Shown here one piece after another: positions 52,395 to 62,720 of a stretch of DNA of 64,000 bases. The stretch is taken from NCBI GenBank assembly GCA_036924085.1, contig JAVGWX010000018.1, positions 20,621,964-20,685,963 of the forward strand. The letters are read 5' to 3'. A model generated the notes under the pieces. It ran no database searches, was not told where the DNA came from, and was given only the letters and a program-made list of their open reading frames with translations. This DNA is from Ariolimax columbianus. Taxonomy: Eukaryota; Mollusca; Gastropoda; Stylommatophora; Arionidae. A program made the position numbers and the translations under genes. Position 1 is the stretch's first letter. The number at the start of each line of letters is the position of its first letter.

Positions 52395-52745
52395 AACATA
52401 CTGGCTACACAAAAAACGATGCCTATTACCAGTTGAACAGAAGAGAGCAGGTCGTGGTCTTCAGACTTCGCACTAGCCACAATAGACTGAGGTACCACCT
52501 ATTCAACAAATTGAAGATAGGTGGCACCGACGAATGCACGTGTGGTACCGGGAAAATGACCGCTGAACATTTCCTGCAAAACTGCCCGACATACGAGGAT
52601 CAGAGAGAGCAGATGTGGCCATTACCAGTTGCAACACTAGACAAGCTCTACGGCAGTGTCGACAGCCTCAGGATGACCACTGCTTTTTTCGAAAAAATAA
52701 AGGTCGACGTCTGACAGCGTAAGAAGAAGAAGAAGAAAAAGAAGG
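52395..52745 (+). mobile_element. LINE-B C-terminal fragment with GAA tail
   Basis: LNRREQVVVFRLRTSHNRLR, YHLFNKLKIGGTDECTCGTG, KMTAEHFLQNCPTYEDQREQ and KLYGSVDSLRMTTAFFEKIK to a stop at 52712-52714, then (GAA)n at 52721-52760. One uninterrupted frame, 5'-truncated before the RNase H end. Confidence 0.85.
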
Positions 52746-53039
52746 AGAAGAAGAAGAAAGGAAGGGTTTTATTCGGATATTAAAAATATCATGAACAGAT
52801 TAAAAGACAAATAGAGACACTTTGATTTCGCTGTATAATACAACGGAGATGTGGTTTTGCATAAGAATGGCGCGGCTTCCATGGACTGCAAAGAGGACTA
52901 ATGATATAGTACTAGAAGAGGCACAAAACACAAAGACATCTTATTATAAGAATCAGAACAAGACAGTCATCTTTTTTTTTTTTGGGGGGGGTGGGGGGGG
53001 AAGGCATGTTATGAGAAGAGGCAGCTTGGAGGACTTCGT

Positions 53040-53250
53040 GACAACGGGAAATACAGCAGGATAGAGAGACGGAGGAAGGCCAAGAGAGACGATGCTGGAC
53101 AGCCTGAGAGACTGAGGAGGGCCGAGAGAGAAGATGCTGGACAGTCTTAAAGATGGAGGAAGGCTGAGAGAGACGATGTTGGACAGCCTGAGAGACGGAG
53201 GAAGGCCGAGAGAGAATATGCTGGACAGCCTGAGAGACAGAGGAAAGCTA
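53040..53250. repeat. ~42-bp minisatellite, ~4-5 copies
   Basis: Unit AGAGACGGAGGAAGGCCGAG plus AGAGAAGATGCTGGACAGCCTG with minor variants. Confidence 0.85.
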
Positions 53251-53254
53251 ATCG

Positions 53255-53395
53255 AACTTAACCTGCCTTAACTTAACTTAACTTAACGTACCTTAACTTA
53301 ACATAACGTATCTTAACTGAACTGAACTTAACTTAAATTAACGTACCTTAACTTAACTTACCTTACCTTACCTTAACTTAACGTCTTTATGCTGG
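53255..53395. repeat. (CTTAA)n / (CCTTAA)n repeat
   Basis: AACTTAACTTAACTTAACGT and similar, with CCTTA and GTACC variants. Confidence 0.88.
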
Positions 53396-53728
53396 TTTAG
53401 AAGACTATGGAGACTATCCCCCTGAAGCCCACATATATAAAAGGATCCACATTTTCAGAACCTCACCTCCAGGTCATAACTGACTCTTTATTTAAGTTGT
53501 TGAATTTAAACAGCTTGGTTTCCTTCATGTTAATATTTAGGAATACATTTTTTCGCCAAGGTAATATTCTATAAATCTGTACCCAAAAAAAATCGAAACA
53601 TTATTTACTTAATCGGTCCACTTCTGTCCTGGTAGTGGGCATGCCATGCTGCACTATGGCCACTGTCTTAATGTTGACATTATTGTGCTACATATAACAC
53701 AAGATTCATACAAACATTGAATGTGCTG

Positions 53729-53730
<2 letters not shown>
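53396..53730. other. unassigned sequence
   Basis: No element recognised. It ends at a (TTG)n run at 53731-53763. Confidence 0.4.
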
Positions 53731-53763
<33 letters not shown>

Positions 53764-53767
<4 letters not shown>

Positions 53768-54066
53768 ATGCCCACAATGAGTAAGATCACTCTTATGTGG
53801 GCCTTGAAAAGTGCGTTCAGTGGCGGGTTACAGTAGCTTTCTTCACATCCATGAAGGTGGACGCGGGTCCTTGAGTCGGTTTTGCTATGCTTGACTTCAT
53901 CTACGTGTCGCTCGCTACTACGTGAATCACGTCGATCCCGCACTTCATCAGCCAGACTGCCATGAAAACAGCCCGTTCCCAGGGATAACTGGGTGCAAGT
54001 GAGGTAATAGTCTTGGTCAGTCAGTTTTAACTGACCCTGACTAACATTGTCCGATCAGTATGTTTT
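53764..54066 (-). mobile_element. Rep-C copy 3 with one or two internal units
   Basis: Inverted Rep-C: TTTAATGCCCACAATGAGTA, TATGCTTGACTTCATCTACG and CCAGACTGCCATGAAAACAG, ending in CTGACCCTGACTAACATTGT and CGATCAGTATGTTTTGC. That end is the inverse of the minisatellite unit at 9586-12371. Confidence 0.8.
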
Positions 54067-54210
54067 GCTTTACTAGACGTTAGATCCTCTTCCCTCCAAC
54101 TTCTGATATAGATACATGTATTGAACGATTTAAAAGCAATAACAGCAGTAAACACTCAACGCGATTGCCGTAATTTTCAGACCTTCCAATTTAAAGCATT
54201 TTGTCAAGGG

Positions 54211-54708
54211 TGCTCAGGTCAGGTCAGGTCATCACGTAACCGGTGAGGTCGTTGAGGCACACATGAAGACATCCTCACAAGACCACGACACCCTTCTCTG
54301 TCAGCGGCCGCTGCGTGTGCCTCTTCTGGTCGGAGATTGGTCCATTCTTTTATGTTGTCCTCCCACCTCTTTTTGGGCCGGCCTCTTCGTTTTCTGCCTT
54401 GCACCTTTCCGCGGAGGATCGTATTTGCAAGACCATTTTATCTCGATATGTGACCGTATCAAGCGAGTTTCCTTCTTTTACCAAGAGGTCTTCAAAAGGC
54501 CATATTGCTGTTGTAATTCTATCTCGTATTTCCTCATTTGTAACTAGATCTTTATACGCGACGTTTAAAAGTCTTCGGAAACATCTCATCTCCAAGGCCT
54601 GTATCCTTCGCTGAAGGTCAGCTGTAACTATCCATACCTCACAATCATGAAGGAATATTGACAGGACTAGTGTACGCATTAATCTGATTTTCGTGCATAG
54701 TGCTACGT
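54211..54708 (-). mobile_element. LINE-A copy 5 (3' 500 bp)
   Basis: Begins in the + strand with the inverse tail TCAGGTCAGGTCAGGTCATC. The minus strand codes MRTLVLSIFLHDCEVWIVTA, DLQRRIQALEMRCFRRLLNV, a ~10-bp deletion/frameshift near 54480, then GRKRRGRPKKRWEDNIKEWT and NLRPEEAHAAAADREGCRGL to DDLT. Dead copy. It ends abruptly beside Rep-A copy 13. Confidence 0.88.
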
Positions 54709-54736
54709 CTAGTTTACAAGCTCCACATTTTCATCA

Positions 54737-55045
54737 AGAGAAGAGCAAGAGTTGTAGCTGTCAGCAACCCAAGGCTGGCTGGTAGCGTCAATGTCAACGA
54801 CCAAGAAATGACAAGACTCTTCTCTAATTGGTGATCTCGGATAACAGGCTACAACAGGGCAGACTGGCTGAGCAGATGGGATCGAAGAGGGAAGGTTAAC
54901 CCTGCACCCATAAATGCTACGGTGAAGTCGGATGTGCCGGACTGGAAGGTGCAAATGTTGCAGTTAAGCTGTAAACTACGGCACAACGCATTCCGTTCTT
55001 TGGACTGCATCCTGCTTTTGAGAACGAACGAAAACGTAGGAGAAG
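54737..55045 (+). mobile_element. Rep-A copy 13
   Basis: Diverged copy: GAGTTGTAGCTGTCAGCAAC, CTCGGATAACAGGCTACAAC, GAAGTCGGATGTGCCGGACT and TTGAGAACGAACGAAAACG, followed by a short GAA tail. Confidence 0.75.
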
Positions 55046-55145
55046 AAGAAGAAATGTACTTCGAATTTTGGACTATCTGGTATGATATGGGAAACATAAG
55101 TAAATATTTTCAGAAGTTTCCAGATTTCTTCATTCTTTGGGTTTT

Positions 55146-55504
55146 TGGCTTGGCTTGGCTTCGTTCGTTCTCAATCTACCGCCACCAAACCCTGAAAGGG
55201 CTTAAGTAGCAGAATGTAGCCAGGAAAAAGGAATGCGATGTGTCGCAGTTTACAGATTGACTGCGATATTATGCACCTTTCGATCCAACACATCCTTCAG
55301 CAAGCATTTTTGAGTACCGGATTAGCATTCCCTCTTCGATCCCTTCTACTTAGCCAATCTACCCTTCTGCAGCCTGTTATCCAGGATCACTGCGTGGAGG
55401 TGTAGAAGGGTCTTGTCAGCTCTCTTTCGCGGGCCCTGACGCTAGCAGTCAGCTATGAGTCGATGACCACTGCATCTCATGCGCTGCTCAGCATCGTGAT
55501 CCCA
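55146..55504 (-). mobile_element. Rep-A copy 14, full length inverted
   Basis: From TTGGCTTGGCTTGGCTTCGT to GCGCTGCTCAGCATCGTGAT. It forms an inverted pair with copy 13 about 100 bases away. Confidence 0.8.
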
Positions 55505-56331
55505 TATACTGAATTCAATATGAAATCAAAGTTAGCATTAAAAGGTTATTACAAACATTATTTTGACTAACCGCCAATGAAGCAAACGTGCTTTCAGAAA
55601 GAAGGTCTACAGGGACATAACAATAACGCTCCCATTAAACATAGATGATGGGGAATACGTTACTATAATAAAGTGTTTCTATGTGTTTCTTATCAATGAG
55701 AAGATAAACGTGCCGTTCGCAAGTTTTGATTCAGAAATTGCGATCCCTGAGAACAACACTTTTGAACCCTTGATTTGGCACAATTTGAAAATGATGGCAT
55801 ATTCTGTTTTTACAACGAAAGTCAGTGTCGTTTTCAAAAGCAGTCATTTATTTTTCTTCAACAGTTTTCAATAGTTTGAATATATTTGAAAATAAATGTT
55901 TCCAAAAATTATTCAACACCGACAGAAAAGAATTTAAGACAATCTTAGCGTACAGAACAAACAGCAGTATGCGTTCAACCATCATAAGGTAAAACACCTT
56001 GGGGATACATCGGATATGTCTTGAGAATGGACAGTAACAGGGTTTTAGTTCAATCGATTATGAAGAGATCAAGAAACACCAGAAAGAGGGACAGGAGAAA
56101 AGAAACACAACGTACGACACTCACTAGCATAAAGGACACTAAGCTGAGTCTCAACAACATGCAGCGACTGCAACGAATGACATCAGGCCAATCTACCTTG
56201 AAAGAATTGAGTTTTGCCTTTTTCACTGTGTTTGACCACGCAGAAACAAAGAAAAAGAAGAAGAAGAAGAAAAAGTGTTTATTGCTCGCAATTGTATAGT
56301 CGGCGTGTGGATTGAAGGGCATCTTACTCGA
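55505..56331. other. unassigned sequence
   Basis: A short basic open stretch at 56021-56296 ends in a (AAG)n run and could be the tail of an unrecognised LINE; no motif supports it. Confidence 0.4.
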
Positions 56332-56610
56332 TTGGTGGAGCGCGTAGCCTAGTCGATAGTGATCTGACTTACTAGACTGGGATTACAGGCTACCAAGTTT
56401 CGAATTTACAGACGCATAGTAAAAAAAATCCGGGACCCGTTCCTCTATTCTACCAAGTTGTAAATGGCGTATGAGTTGGGACATTTAAAAACAGCAAGGA
56501 AGGGAACTAGTCCTCCCACCTCATATAGGCGCAGCTTAGTACATGAAGAGTTAACTTCATCCCCGGCGGCAATTGTTGCTGTGGGACTTACCCCATTACC
56601 TTTACTTTTT
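56332..56610 (+). mobile_element. SINE-1 copy
   Basis: Head region GTGGAGCGCGTAGCCTAGTC, then CTACCAAGTTTCGAATTTAC in the B-box position (decayed). The body has GTTGTAAATGGCGTATGAGT, AACAGCAAGGAAGGGAACTA and CTTACCCCATTACCTTTACT. Diverged but in the right order. Confidence 0.65.
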
Positions 56611-57611
56611 TGTACTAGAAAGAAAAGAACGCATCCATTTTACCATACCTTATTAAAAAAACTAGAAAAAAGCTGTCACTGCAGTCAAAGATGAAGTAAT
56701 GTAAACTTTTAATAGGGATGTGGGTGGATTCCTTTTTAAATATATTTCTTCCTTTAACAACTGGACAGATGCTCTGAAGGTGTTAGTAACGGAGCTTGGA
56801 GAAATTCCTAAAGATTGGCCGTCTTACATGGCGTCTGTGATGAGAACGACATTTAAATAAATCATATGCCACACAATGAGCAATAAATATTTGAAGCAAC
56901 CCTATCTTAAACCAAGCATATAAAGCGATGAAATAAAACTCAATTCACTAGTTGATTGTACAATATTATTTCCCTCTAATCTAATATGATCGTTTTACTG
57001 GTGGGTGAACAGGAGCATGCCAATAACTCGGATCATTCTTATAACCTATGTCGTAAGAAGAGAGATCTCTACCATTCTGATACTCACACGCTACACTAAT
57101 ATAAATGTCATAAACGGTGACTAAAGAGGGTTGATAGCAGACCTTCCAAGATCGTTATGTAAGACACGTGCCATTCTGTGGCACCACTGCTGCGCCACCA
57201 CATAAATAATTTGGCTCAAGTGAACTTTATTATTCAGATACGGCAATTTTAACCAATATCCCAGTGACACCAGGGGACCATTCAATGGTTTCGTGGGAGG
57301 ATCAAACTATTTGTATTGTTTTCATTATTTTGGGAAAGCAGATGTCCATAGAAAGGATAAAGCACAAGTGGAATATTGAGCAAACACGAAAACAATATAA
57401 CCAAAAAGATGCTGCCTGCGGTTGAACATAGAGTACCCTTGACATATGGAAGGTAAACTTGTAATGAATAGCAACAGCGCAATAAGTAAATGTTAGAAAA
57501 ACTACACTTTTCAGTACAAATTTGCACTAATACAAAAACATGTTTTGTGCTTTTGAGACTTGCAGGATTCGGCTAAATGTTGTGGATTAACAGTTCGTAT
57601 TAGTAGAAGGA
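56611..57611. other. unassigned AT-rich sequence
   Basis: About 1 kb with no recognised element, exon or RNA gene. Confidence 0.5.
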
Positions 57612-57722
57612 GCGGTTGATCAGCACAGTTGTAGAGCACTTGCTTTTCATGGCAAAAGTAGGGGGTTCAATTCCCGCTACCGGCAGCTCCAGCCGACCCA
57701 GCTGTAAATGGGTACCTCGCTG
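57612..57722 (+). mobile_element. SINE-1, left half, split by Rep-C
   Basis: tRNA-like head GGAGCGGTTGATCAGCACAG, TTGTAGAGCACTTGC, B box GGGTTCAATTCCC, then the body start CAGCTGTAAATGGGTACCTC. The rest of the body resumes at 58079. Confidence 0.75.
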
Positions 57723-58078
57723 ACGGGGGAGAAAGACTAACGTCTGGTCAGGCACAACATACGGACATGTTAGTCAGGGTCAGGCAAAATATACTGGATA
57801 TGACCCTCACCTCGGCTTCATCGTAGCCCTCCCTGGAAAGGGGCTGTTTTCATGGCAGCCTGGCTAACGAGGTGACGGATCGAAGTGATCCCCGTAGTAG
57901 TGAGTGCCACGCAGATGATACCAAGCATAGCCCAACCGCGTGGGGGACCACGGTCCACTTTCATCAGCACGCTCGGGATGTGAGGAAAGCTACTGCAACC
58001 CACCACTTAACGTCTTTTTCAGGGCCCACAAAAGAGCAAACCTACTCATTGTGGACATTCATAACAAGCACATCTGGT
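57723..58078 (+). mobile_element. Rep-C copy 4, inserted in a SINE
   Basis: Starts near GGGGAGAAAGACTAACGTCT and has two copies of the minisatellite-type unit (CATGTTAGTCAGGGTCAGGC). The Rep-C body follows (ATCGAAGTGATCCCCGTAGT, TCATCAGCACGCTCGGGATG) and it ends at CATAACAAGCACATCTGGT. TGACGG flanks both sides (57721-57726 and 58080-58085 approximately). Confidence 0.75.
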
Positions 58079-58200
58079 TGACGGCTATGGAATGAAAAAG
58101 GCAACGAGAAAGGGAACTGGCCATTTCACCTCACAGAGGTTTTAACACTTCATCCCTGACGGCAGTGTCTGCTATAGGACTACTATTACCTTTACTAATA
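58079..58200 (+). mobile_element. SINE-1, right half
   Basis: TGACGGCTATGGAATGAAAA, AGGCAACGAGAAAGGGAACT and GGCCATTTCACCTCACAGAG, ending ATTACCTTTACTAATAG. It restores the SINE-1 order when joined conceptually to the left half. Confidence 0.75.
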
Positions 58201-58605
58201 GATGCTGCGTCCAAATTTCAACTCTCTAAATTATGGTTAAAAAAGAGGAAATAGAATTTCACTCAAATAGACCAGGGTAATTTCATGTCGAGTTACATGT
58301 TAATAGAACATTGTGATAGAAGAAGTGAAGCGTTTTCGTCGCAGGTTACAGTGGTCAGCCTCGTTATCGTAACTGGCATTCCCACTTTGTATTTTTTTTT
58401 TTATTCCGAAGTTTGAAGTCGATAAATGTTTTTATTTTTAATTCTGGTTTTTCTTTTTCACATACCTCCTATATGGAAGGATTTCGACTATTTCTTTTCA
58501 TTCATCTGTTCAAACTATGAGGCAGAACAAACAGCATTGTAAAATAGCTCTGTACCACTAAAGGACTGTATTTGATGCCTTCCCATCGAAACATTAAAGC
58601 ATCGC
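58201..58605. other. unassigned sequence
   Basis: Nothing recognised. Confidence 0.4.
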
Positions 58606-59244
58606 AATCTTTACAGATTCATTATCTGCCCTTCAAGCTCTGGAAGATGGTGGTCTCTGTAAGCCTGAACCTACCCAAATATATCTAGATGCCGACCAGC
58701 TTATCACATCAAATTAATTCAGAATAGTTATGCAATTGATCCCTGGTCACTCACATGCACCGGGCAAATGTTAGGTAGACGAAATGACTAACAATGGATG
58801 ATGTCAAGAACAACAATACACACCAACAAACCTACAGACAGTCAAACAACTACTGAAGACTGCGAATAAAGAGGCCTGGCTGAATAGATCGAACACGGGG
58901 AATGCTTGGAGAGAATCTGCAAACACATGACCATCCTAAATCCCCAAAACAACATCAATCTCATGAACAAGAGAGACCAAAGCACTTTTTTTCGATTTCG
59001 CACTCAACACACACAACTTAACAGTTACTTGAACACAATCCAACCAGAACATACTCCAGAATGCCGACTGTACAAACATACCTTTGAAACTGTTAGGCAT
59101 GCCAGTGTTAGGAAAGAGCTTCTTCCACCGATGCCATACAAATGGAAAACTTTGTACGAAATTCAACAACAGTTCACAAACACTTGCAGATATCACTTTA
59201 CAGCATTGAGTCCACAGGCCGCTGGATCAATAACCAATCATTGA
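58606..59244 (+). mobile_element. LINE-B-like element, diverged subfamily
   Basis: RNase H remnants (DSLSALQALEDGGLC near 58617; IPGHSHAPGK near 58740, the H-x-G region) are followed by MNKRDQSTFFRFRTQHTQLN, SYLNTIQPEHTPECRLYKHT and LPPMPYKWKTLYEIQQQFTN to a stop at 59242-59244. The same domain order as LINE-B but clearly another subfamily. Confidence 0.7.
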
Positions 59245-59249
59245 TTTGA

Positions 59250-59475
59250 TCTTCTTCATAAGTCTCGTGACGTCAACTTGGATATCTAATGAAAGAAGTG
59301 GTTGACATGAGGCGTTTGGTATATCCATAGAGATTGTCCAGCAATGGTGTTGATGATGGCCATACGTGAAGTGTCGATACCCACGTTGTTGGACATTCTG
59401 CTGTAAATGGTGACGAGAGATGCATCGGACAGACCCCCAGATTTATGAAGGAAACAGTTGTTATTTTTTTCTCTT
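59250..59475 (-). mobile_element. LINE-B fragment, tail-to-tail with the previous one
   Basis: The minus strand reads STPLLDNLYGYTKRLMSTTS and FIRYPS, equivalent to the LINE-B end KLYGSVDSLRMTAAFF. It parallels the fragment at 232-520 in the surrounding bases (GTCAACTTG..., ATCCATAGAGATTGTCCAGCA). Confidence 0.6.
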
Positions 59476-59477
59476 CT

Positions 59478-60168
59478 TCGTCGTTCGTTCTCAAACTCCC
59501 AATACCAAACCCTGAACGTTCTCAAACTCCCGCTACCAAACAGTGAACGTTCTCAAAATCCCGCTTCCAAACCCTGAACGTTCTCAAACTCCCGCTACCA
59601 AACCCTGAACGTTCTCAAACTACCGCTACCAAACCCTGAATGTTCTCAAACTCCCGCTACCAAACCCTGAACCTTCTCAAACTCCCGCTACCAAACCCTG
59701 AACGTTCTCAAACTCCCGCTACCAAAGCCTAAACGTTCTCAAACTCCCGCTAACAAACCCTGGACGTTCTAAACTCCCGCTACCAAACCCTAAACGTTCT
59801 CAAACTAACGCTACCAAACCCTGAACGTTCTCAAACTCCCGCTACCAAACCCTAAACGTTCTCAAACTCTAGCTACCAAACCCTGAACGTTCTCAAACTA
59901 CCGCTACCAAACCCTGAATGTTCTCAAACTCCCGCTACCAAACCCTAAACGTTCTGAAACTCCCGCTACCAAACCCTGAACGTTCTATAACTCCCACCTC
60001 CAAACCCTGAACGTTCTCAAACTCCCGCTACCAAACCCTAAACGTTCTCAAACTCCAGCTACCAAACCCTAAACGTTCTCAAACTCCCTCTACCAAACCA
60101 TGAAAATGGCTTTGCTAGTAGCAGGATGTAGTCCGGTGAACGGAATGCGCCGAGTCGTAGTTTACAGC
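59478..60168 (-). repeat. 31-bp minisatellite made from the Rep-A 3' end, ~20 copies, in Rep-A copy 15
   Basis: Unit CGTTCTCAAACTCCCGCTAC plus CAAACCCTGAA. This is the inverse of the last bases of Rep-A (TTCAGGGTTTGGTAGCGGGAG plus TTTGAGAACG). At ~60110 it passes into the rest of an inverted Rep-A (GCTAGTAGCAGGATGTAGTC ... GTCGTAGTTTACAGC). Confidence 0.9.
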
Positions 60169-60171
60169 AAC

Positions 60172-60446
60172 TTTGATACAGACCAAACTAGCGCTCCTCT
60201 AACCAGCTACTTTGACCAAACCAATGTTTCTCTAAGCCGGCTACTTTGATATAGACAAAACCAATGTTTCTCTAAACCGGCTACTTTGATACAGACCAAA
60301 CCAATGTTTCTCTAAACCGCCTACTTCGATACAGACCAAACCAATGTTTATCTAAACCGCCTACTTCCGATACAGACCAAACCAATGTTTCTATAAACCA
60401 GCTGCTTTGATACAGACCGAACCAGCACTTCTCAAACGAGCTACCA
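60172..60446. repeat. 40-bp minisatellite, ~6 copies, with LINE-B inside
   Basis: Unit CTACTTTGATACAGACCAAA plus CCAATGTTTCTCTAAACCGG. A further partial unit (CCAGCTACCTTGATACAAAC) follows the LINE-B copy at ~61033, so the LINE landed in or at the end of this array. Confidence 0.88.
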
Positions 60447-61030
60447 GCCAGAAAAACACTGAGCTTAATGACTTAAGAGCAGCACTCTGCAAACTGTGCC
60501 AGCAGTCCGCACCAAAAAGGGTAGTGGTACAGTGGGTTCCATCACAATGCAACATCCAAGGCAACGAGGAGGCAGACAGACTGGCAAAAGAAGGTGCAAG
60601 ACTACCACAAACAGATACTAGTATGACGTACGAAGAGTCAAAACGGCTTATCAAAGCCGTGGGAAACCGTGCGCAATGGGAAACCGAACATACTGGTTAC
60701 ACCAAAAACCATGCCTATTACCAGTTGAACAGAAGAGAGCAGGTCGTTGTCTTCAGACTTCGCACTGGCCACAATAGACTGAGGTACCACCTATTCAACA
60801 AATTGAAGATAGGTGGTACAGACGAATGCCCGTGCGGTACTGGCAAAATGACCGCTGAACATCTGCTGCAAAACTGCCCGACATACGAGGATCAGAGAGA
60901 GCAGATGTGGCCATCACCAGTGGAACTGCAAGACAAGCTCTATGGCAGTGTCGACAGCCTTAGGATGACCGCCGCCTTGTTCGAAAAAATAATGGTTACT
61001 GTCTGACTGCGTACGAAGAAGAAGAAGAAG
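60447..61030 (+). mobile_element. LINE-B best copy: RNase H plus C-terminal domain, GAA tail
   Basis: One uninterrupted + frame to a stop at 61004-61006. SQKNTELNDLRAALCKLCQQ, VVVQWVPSQCNIQGNEEADR (RNase H G-N-E-x-A-D motif; the His of H.G..GNE is Gln), LAKEGARLPQTDTSMTYEES, LNRREQVVVFRLRTGHNRLR, YHLFNKLKIGGTDECPCGTG, KMTAEHLLQNCPTYEDQREQ and KLYGSVDSLRMTAALFEKI. A (GAA)n tail lies at 61014-61032. RNase H degrades the RNA strand during retrotransposition in such elements. The RT and endonuclease are absent (5'-truncated), so it is non-autonomous. It is flanked by AACGAGCTAC/AACCAGCTAC, a possible target duplication. Confidence 0.9.
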
Positions 61031-61771
61031 AAACCAGCTACCTTGATACAAACTCTTCTCTAACCAACTGACACACAACAAACACCATCAATACAACAAT
61101 CTAAACCAAAATTAGTAAGCAAATTGAAACACCGCTTACGGGGATATCCAAAATGGCAAATGTTAATGCACTACTAGATTATCTTAATCATTACGTCTTA
61201 CTTTAACTATTGTATCATGTTCATGCATAGAAAAATCAATAACTAGGAAGCACAACTGACACATGACCTACATTTGTTCGCCATGGCTGACATATCAACG
61301 CGTGTCTTATAATTACATCTTTTTAGTGCGGTCTCCATTCATGTCAATTGATGTCAATTGTTGACATGTTGATTAAAAGATCATTTACAGACTATTTTAG
61401 CAATTTAAAAAAATGAACGTAAAAAAACATTTAGATGACACTTTTTACCCAATTTGCCACTGAACTAGATCACGCGGCCTTGAGACCTTCATTGGTTCGT
61501 CCGCTATGATTGTCATCATCATCATCATCATCATCATCATTCACCTCTTTTTGCTTAAATGTGAACCAACTGTGACCACTGCAGTTTACAACTGTCATTA
61601 TTTTGCTGGACGTGGTGGCTTGGCCCTTATCGCACGTTCAGATATCATATAGAACATTGCTAGGACACATGAACTGTGATTACACCGTCCTGAGACAGTT
61701 TTCTCAACTGAAGGCATATACAAATAAATGAAATTCCGTTGGGGAAAAAGAAAGACTTCATTGCACTAAGC
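61031..61771. other. unassigned sequence with short (ATC)n
   Basis: Only a (TCA)n run at 61512-61543; no other element recognised. Confidence 0.5.
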
Positions 61772-61925
61772 CCCACCTGGTGTTAGGTGGGGTGGCCAGT
61801 TCACTTCCTCGCTGCCTTTCTTTCCCTAACCATAGGTCAGGTACCCATATTCAAATGAAGACCCTATACATCTGGGTCGACTGAAGCGGTAGGGGACATA
61901 AACCCAGTAACATTGCCTTGAGAAG
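61772..61925 (-). mobile_element. SINE-1 body, inverted
   Basis: On the minus strand: GGGTACCTGACCTATGGTTA, GGGAAAGAAAGGCAGCGAGG and AAGTGAACTGGCCACCCC, with a TCGACCCAGATGTATAGG segment before. A good guide copy for the SINE-1 body. Confidence 0.7.
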
Positions 61926-62065
61926 CGAAAGATCTACTTACTTGACTACCTACACTGAACAAACACCTTTGATGTGAGATAAAGACATCAAAATAAGAAT
62001 ACAGAAGGCGAGTGGATCTTTCGATGCATTCAGGAAGTTACAAATTAGAAGAAGTTAAGTTCAGT

Positions 62066-62166
62066 AGCTTTTAAACGTCACGTACAAAGATCGAGTTACA
62101 AATGAGGAAATACGAGATAGAATTACAACAGCAATAGGGCCTTTTGAAGACCTCTTGGCAACTGTC
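62066..62166 (+). mobile_element. LINE-A 100-bp internal fragment
   Basis: LLNVTYKDRVTNEEIRDRIT-type codons (CTTTTAAACGTCACGTACAA ... CCTCTTGGCAACTGTCA) without either LINE end. It joins directly to an inverted Rep-A. Confidence 0.85.
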
Positions 62167-62428
62167 AGTTTACAGCTTGACTGCAAAATATATATAGCTT
62201 TCGGTTCAACACATCCGACTACAACATTGCATTTTTAGTTACCAGATTAGCCTTCCCTCTTCGATCCCTTCTCCTTAGCCTGTCTGCCCTGTTGCAGCCT
62301 ATCAATGATCACGACTTAGAGGTGTAGAAGGATCTTGGTAGCTCTGTGTCGCTGGCCCTGACGCTAGCAGTCAGTTTTAGGTCGCTAACCGCTACAGCTC
62401 ACGCACTGTGCTCAGCATCTTGATCACA
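62166..62428 (-). mobile_element. Rep-A copy 16, 3'-truncated
   Basis: From AGTTTACAGCTTGACTGCAA to GCACTGTGCTCAGCATCTTG in the + strand. Confidence 0.78.
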
Positions 62429-62429
62429 A

Positions 62430-62720
62430 TAGAAAGATTGACATGGCATGATAAGATCACTAATGTGGAATTGTTGGAAAGAACCAGATATATCAGTGAA
62501 ACAAGACGTGAGAATAAGACCCAGGTGTTGGATAGAACGCACATTGAGGAGGTGTGCTGATAGTTTAACAAGACAGCCTCTGTTCTGGAATCCCCACAGA
62601 AGACCAAATGACAACCAGAAGAGAGCTATAGACACACACGAAAGAAAAGACGTAGAGAGCGCTAAAGCAGATAAATCAATATTACCAACCTGTGATCCAC
62701 GGAGAGCTGAAAAGATTTGA
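62430..62720 (+). mobile_element. LINE-J C-terminal fragment
   Basis: The + strand gives WHDKITNVELLERTRYISEK, then IRPRCWIERTLRRCADSLTR and QPLFWNPHRRPNDN. This is the LINE C-terminal pattern I.NEELW.RT......I..R.W.WIGHTLRK....ITRQAL.WNPQGKR.RGRP, decayed. Confidence 0.65.
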
